Notes under the pieces: model-generated | Databases searched by the model: none | Told to the model about the DNA's origin: nothing | What the model saw: the letters and a program-made list of their open reading frames with translations, nothing else | Made by a program: the position numbers and the translations under genes | Source: Tillus elongatus | Taxonomy: Eukaryota; Arthropoda; Insecta; Coleoptera; Cleridae | DNA length: 64,000 nucleotides | Assembly: GCA_964006375.1 (NCBI GenBank) | Contig: OZ023270.1 | Coordinates: 71,514,082-71,578,081, forward strand | Direction: 5' to 3' | Shown: one piece after another, positions 59,280 through 64,000 of the stretch | Layout: each line of letters starts with the position of its first letter | Position numbering within the stretch: the first letter of the stretch is position 1

Positions 59280-60185
59280 TTGTGTAGAACAGAATAATTT
59301 AGTAAAAAGTAAAGCGCTGAACTAATCAGACCATGGCGAAAGGAGCATTGTTCGAGGCCAAAAACAAGTTAAAAAAAAATTCTAAACATTTTTTATCTTG
59401 GTCTTCAAATCACTACCCAAAGCACATATGAGTTGGTTGGTTGTCGAAAATCGTTCACTTTTTACATCTTTTTTGAGCCTTGCTGATAAATAATAATCTG
59501 ATGTTTGCTCTTAAAAAAACTTGGTGAGCTGTGAGAAAACTAAGTCGTATATTCTCGGCTTTCATAATTGGCTATTGTGTGGCTATTAAAACAAATTAAA
59601 GAAATTACTGAAAGAATTCAAACACTGAAAACAAATCCCTCGATGTTTTTTGTTTGGTATAATTAAATATGATTTATTACAATTTTCATGCCTAAAAGAT
59701 TTACGAAACGAGATGGACCTTCTCCAAACTAGAATAAATAAATAATAAACAAAACTAATGTATATATTTATTGTTAAATTAGGTAATTATTTTCACGCAA
59801 ACTCAGATCTCTCTGTTAGATGTTTATCTATATCAGAAACACATTCTAAATCAATCCACCGTAAATACAAACATCAAGCAGTAATACATAGAGAAAAAGA
59901 CTCATGGTTATAAAGGCGCGTACATATGTATAACGACTTGGACAAAATTCTAGAGCTGAGTCAAAGCAAAGGGACATTAGAACCATCTAAAGATCTAAAC
60001 CTATGGATCAGCGCAGTTTTCATTTACCTGGCATATCTTAAGATGCTTATTTACTTTGTAAAAATAACTGTAAGAAGTTGCGGAAGATTATCTAACAATT
60101 TAAGGATTCGTTTAGATAATTGACTTAAGCAAATGATGTAAAAATTTATATAAATTAATTCTTAAACCTGCCAGTGTTTACCTTA
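59280..60185. other. ct intron; mariner crumb
   Basis: 59440-59510 (TTTTTTGAGCCTTGCTGATA then AATAATAATCTGATG) resembles 15305-15345 of the mariner fragment. The rest is unrecognised. Confidence 0.4.
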
Positions 60186-60189
60186 GCTG

Positions 60190-61060
60190 TTAGAAAATGC
60201 GACCTGGTAAGAACATGCAACTTTTCTTGATGTACAGTTTGGAAAAAACACCAGTGTTCTGATTTTCTCGTGGCATTCTAAACCCAGTGTCGACCATAGC
60301 TGATAGCTTGTGGTCACCTTGGAGGCTACCCAGCTGCCTGGAATAATACAAACATCTGTTTATTTGAGTAAGTCTTTTTTTCCTTTCGTTCATTCTAGGA
60401 GTCCATAAACTTTCTCCTGGAATACATTGGCTCGTCTGCCCAAAGGATACAATTGATCCAGCCTCGGTTTCACGCCATTAGTGTCCTTCATACCAATCTC
60501 AATTTTGAACCCTTGCGTGTACCAAGCTAGTCTTTCCGGAGGAAGCAGTAGCCAATTTTCTGTAGTCGCCTTTCATGTATTTTAACAACCTCGCAGGGGA
60601 TTTCCAAACAGTGTGTAACATATCCTAGTCCGATTCTCATTACTTTACGTGCCAGATTTGTACACCAGATCGCTTGTGGCAGTTGGCCAGTCCGTTTTAC
60701 TCTATGGAGGTCATTCTCTCCCTCTGAATCACAGTTTAAATTTATCAGAGATCCCGAAAAAAACTTTTTATAGAAGTTGTGTTGAGGGTTGGGGTGGGGG
60801 GGTGGCGGGGGTGTGGTCTTTTCATTGTCGTTGTAGTTTCCAAACAATCTAGTCTTAGGATCTTGCTTGATTTCATGATTTGAATTTGGTAATATCTTAT
60901 CCAACTTTTGGTTACCACACCGACAGGTTATTGACGGTTTTACCATCCTGGTGTACAGCACCATTGAGCGTTGCAGCCCTAGTCTGTGTTGTATATTTTT
61001 CGAGCCATTGAAATGGTGACCACCAATTTTCTGGTAGTTTTTGAGGTTTTTAGTTCCAGG
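60190..61060 (-). pseudogene. LINE remnant (I/LOA-like): RT end and RNase H
   Basis: Minus strand: VLYTRMVKPSITC near 60960-60925 (RT end, like VYQTVVKPMVTY of the 45.3-kb copy). A decayed VQR-TG block follows at 60700-60640. WYTQGFKIEIGMKDTNGVKP near 60525-60465 corresponds to RNase H WYTDGSK with the catalytic Asp replaced by Gln, and LGRRANVFQEKVYGLLE near 60440-60395 to the QAEVYAI block. Heavily frameshifted. Confidence 0.6.
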
Positions 61061-61129
61061 TAATTTGTGAATCTAATATGTATTGTGTAATTGGTTGGAG
61101 TGTAGTCCTTTTAACCTCAGCTCCTAGGC

Positions 61130-61430
61130 CACTCTCTGCATCCTCTCGAGGAAATCATCTCTCATGTGCCGTTAGGTAGCCAAATATTGAAATAAAGTAA
61201 CTACATTGTCCAGGGATGTTTTCCTTTGGCCATGGCTGTCTATGATTTCCGCAGAATAGATTGAGCTTGAGGGTCGGACGTTCACAGAGTACATGCCGGG
61301 CTGCTTCATATTCCTGCTTGAATCATCCACAGAGGAAGGGTTCACTCATTCTCATTCTGTATGATTGATGTGGAAGTGACCAGTCAGAATTCCTGTTATA
61401 AAACCAAGTTTTCCTGTGGCATCGCCACCT
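61130..61430 (-). pseudogene. LINE 3' fragment, separate copy
   Basis: Minus strand: ACAGGAATTCTGACTGGTCAC near 61400 encodes TGILTGHF, matching the TGHFPVRYHL block of the 34.5-kb LINE, then a degenerate knuckle. It lies upstream (minus sense) of an RT-end block, the wrong order for one element, so it is a distinct or rearranged copy. Confidence 0.5.
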
Positions 61431-61439
61431 GACTATCTC

Positions 61440-62155
61440 TTTGCTAGGATACTTTATAAGTTCCTTGCACACTTGGAAACTACCGGTTTCAAATCACTAT
61501 TAGCACCTTTTTAAGAACATACATATATTATTGCTGCGATAGGCAGAGAACTTAAGGGGTCAGAATCAAGAGTGTTTAGCTTTTCCGTTTTTTTTTTTGC
61601 CGGTTCATCATCTTTATCGAAACTGAACTGAGCCTGTCATTTAAAGCAGCTAACAGACAGCTGGGAGAGACATTTGTGCAGGAGGCTTTTGTCAGTCCTA
61701 AGTAACATTCAAAGATCCTTGATTACACCCGAATGCTAGCCTGACTGTCGCAAATTTGATTTCCGATTTTCAGGCAGTTTTCTTTAGTTTTCTGGTTGCA
61801 GGTAGGTTATGAGTCTCATCACTCCCAAATGTTTTTTCTTTCCCCAATGCTGTAATTTGCTTACTTGGAAAAAAAATAGAACATCAAGACCTTTAGCATT
61901 TTTCTTCTATTAAATGAAGCTATTGTCAAAATTTCGGTGCTGGTTCTAAAGCTTTCTTCTTTTAAAGTTTAAGAGAACAACTTATTATTAGAAGATTTGA
62001 TTTAACTTCACCTGTTAGTATGTTTGTTCGTTTTTGTTGGTTAGTATGTTTAAGTCGAGACTTAAAAGTCAATTTTGAACCAGTTGCCCTTATCGGATTG
62101 GGCTAAAATTTGTTACGAGCGAATAAGTCAAGTGAAAATGCAACATAGGCTATGT
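61440..62155. other. ct intron, nothing recognised
   Basis: No gene or repeat identified. Confidence 0.4.
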
Positions 62156-62159
62156 GTCA

Positions 62160-62745
62160 TTGTCATGAATTCAATATGGCAGACGCTCCAAGATGGCGGA
62201 TTTTTTTTCTCGAAATCTCCCTTACATGGGTATCAATTTGAAGGCCTTTACGAGTAAAATACAGTAGTTTAGGCAACGCTTTTATAAATTCAAAATGGCG
62301 GCCGACGCAAGATGGCGGAATATTTTTATCTCAACAACCTCCTTGACATGGACATCAAATGAAAAGGCTTCACGAGTAACATACAGTAGGCTAGTTAACG
62401 CTTTCGTAAATTCAAAATGGCGATCGACGCAAGGTGGCGGAATATATATTTAACACTTACCTTGACATGGGTATCAAAAGAAAGGGCTTCACGAGTAAAA
62501 TACCGTAGGCTAGGTGACGCGGCCGACGTAAGATGACGGCATATATTTTTCTTCACAACCCCCTTGACACTGGTATTGAAATAAAGGGTTTCACGAGTAA
62601 AATATTTGGTCAGGTGGAGCTTTCATTGATTGAAAGCGGCGGTCGACGTAAAATGACGGAATATTTCTTTCTCAACAACATCCTTGATATGGGTATGAAA
62701 TAAAAGATCCTCACAAGTGAAACACGGTGCCTATATATAAGCAAT
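62160..62745. repeat. Tandem repeat, unit ~120 bp, five copies with GATGGCGG motifs
   Basis: The motif AGATGGCGGA or a variant occurs at 62191, 62310, 62432, 62531 and 62651 (spacings 119, 122, 99, 120). Each unit holds AAAATGGCGGCCGACGCAAG then ATGGCGG (variants), a CTTGACATGGGTATCAAA string and GGCTTCACGAGTAAAATACAG. The fourth unit lacks about 20 bp. AAGATGGCGG resembles the YY1/Pho binding motif. No coding region. Confidence 0.85.
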
Positions 62746-62749
62746 ACAT

Positions 62750-64000
62750 AGGGCTTTTTTTTTCATTTTAGTATACCAAAATAATCAAAGCTTGTTTTGC
62801 AAAAGAATGTTTAACTCCTAACTTATTAGACCTCTTCTCAATGCTCTTGTGTTGCGTACGCAGCTTGACCAGTCTCGATAAAAATTGCAGAAACAACACA
62901 AATCGTTAATTAATAAAACAATTAAGCCACGATTCCAGGCCAACTATTTCGTGTGTAAAAATAATTTCAGAGTTTTGAAATGAAACCATCATGATTCATT
63001 TCCGGCCATTCAATATTATCAAATTACTTTTATAAAAGAATGTTCGCCTCTCATCAATGGTGTATAATTATGGAAAAAATTGTTAAATTATGGTCGTTTT
63101 TATAATATTAACTACTTGAATAACCAATTTAGTTGTTGACTTGTCGTAACTGAATGACACACTGTTTGTATACGTGTGTGTATATATGTATGTGTGTGTG
63201 TATTGAATTGGACAATAGAAACTTTTATAAAACTAATTTCTACAAATGGATAAATACCAATTAATAGTTAAGCGGTGCACGGTTCGGATCTACATTGTTA
63301 TTAACGGACAATGTGCAGATGCTAACAGGTGGTTATTTCGTATTTTTAGTTAAATTGAACACTGTGCATTGTGTATTGATGTTCCATCTACCTGTTAACC
63401 GTTCAATTCGTTTTGTATCTTCGTTTAATTGAAAGAGGACGTTGGCGTTTGTTGTATTCATTTCTCCGGTAGAAATCAGAGAATAAATTGAACTAATTAA
63501 AGCAACATATGGATCGGGGATATTAGGTTTTCAGTTCGATATTTTTATATTTGATGCTTGCGGTTAATGGTTGTATATACATGTATCCTTTCAACTGGAG
63601 CATCTTATCCAATTTATTCGGTAGAAGCTAGACAGAGACAGTAGATGGAAAGTAATGAATTGATTATTTCGAAAACGCCACAACTACAGAAAAATTGATT
63701 TTTACAGGAGAACCCGCAAACGTATTATATTAGTATTAGTCGGGATAACTTTTTTTTACGAGCAAAGTCTGAAATTTATCATATGCGCTAAAATTTCAAT
63801 AATAAACAGAGCATAAACGAATCAGATGCGCTATAATTTTTATTTTGTTTTTGGAGTTGTGACCTTTTAGTATTGGTATTAGAATTTATATGTAGTTATA
63901 AGAGTGTACAATACAGGAAAGCTTTTGTTAGTGGTTGTATTTGACACAACGTTAATTATAAACAGACCAATTGTGTTAAATGTTAAATAAATATCAGTTT
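62750..64000. other. ct intron to window end, nothing recognised
   Basis: Short TG-rich tract at about 63173-63202. No gene or repeat identified. Confidence 0.4.

Overview
The window comes from an insect genome: AT-rich, intron-dense and full of transposable elements. The only host gene I can support is the homeobox gene cut (ct; vertebrate CUX1/CUX2 family), on the + strand. Three consecutive internal exons are visible at 15727-15908, 19199-19323 and 32151-33020. They encode the end of a coiled coil, a short linker, and a long exon ending with the first CUT domain. Splice sites are canonical and the reading phases join exactly. CUT2, CUT3 and the homeodomain must lie beyond the right edge, and earlier exons left of the window or unrecognised. 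I cannot name the species; the mixture of LINEs, SINEs and mariners fits a beetle or another insect with large introns.

Layout. 1-6890: intronic or 5' sequence with (TA)n tracts, a mariner remnant, a SINE and two very short retroposons with intact target-site duplications (TSDs). 6891-14616: a 161-bp satellite array of 48 monomers with higher-order structure. 14620-15560: a dispersed repeat and a mariner remnant. 15727-19323: first two ct exons, with a dead Tc1 element in the intron that carries a nested SINE. 19324-32150: a 12.8-kb ct intron with four SINE copies, two truncated LINEs, a 243-bp tandem repeat and a TIR element. 32151-33020: the CUT1 exon. 33021-64000: a long intron made mostly of decayed LINE, SINE, mariner and MITE-like copies, with a third LINE copy near 58 kb and a 120-bp tandem repeat with GATGGCGG motifs near 62.2 kb.

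The most unusual signal is a set of very short retroposon-like insertions (117-267 bp). They combine a large inverted repeat, a unique 3' tail and 10-13 bp TSDs (or insertion into a TA microsatellite). Most also carry a sequence that reads like a hammerhead ribozyme core: CTGANGA, one extra base, a perfect short stem, then GAAA and a possible GTC cleavage site. The clearest copies are at 4950-5124, 35631-35786, 49060-49326 and 53948-54164. A related hairpin-headed family without the core has a complete copy at 4100-4216. Such elements could be non-autonomous partners of Penelope-like retroelements, which are known to carry hammerheads, but no Penelope protein is visible here. The ribozyme reading is an inference made by eye.
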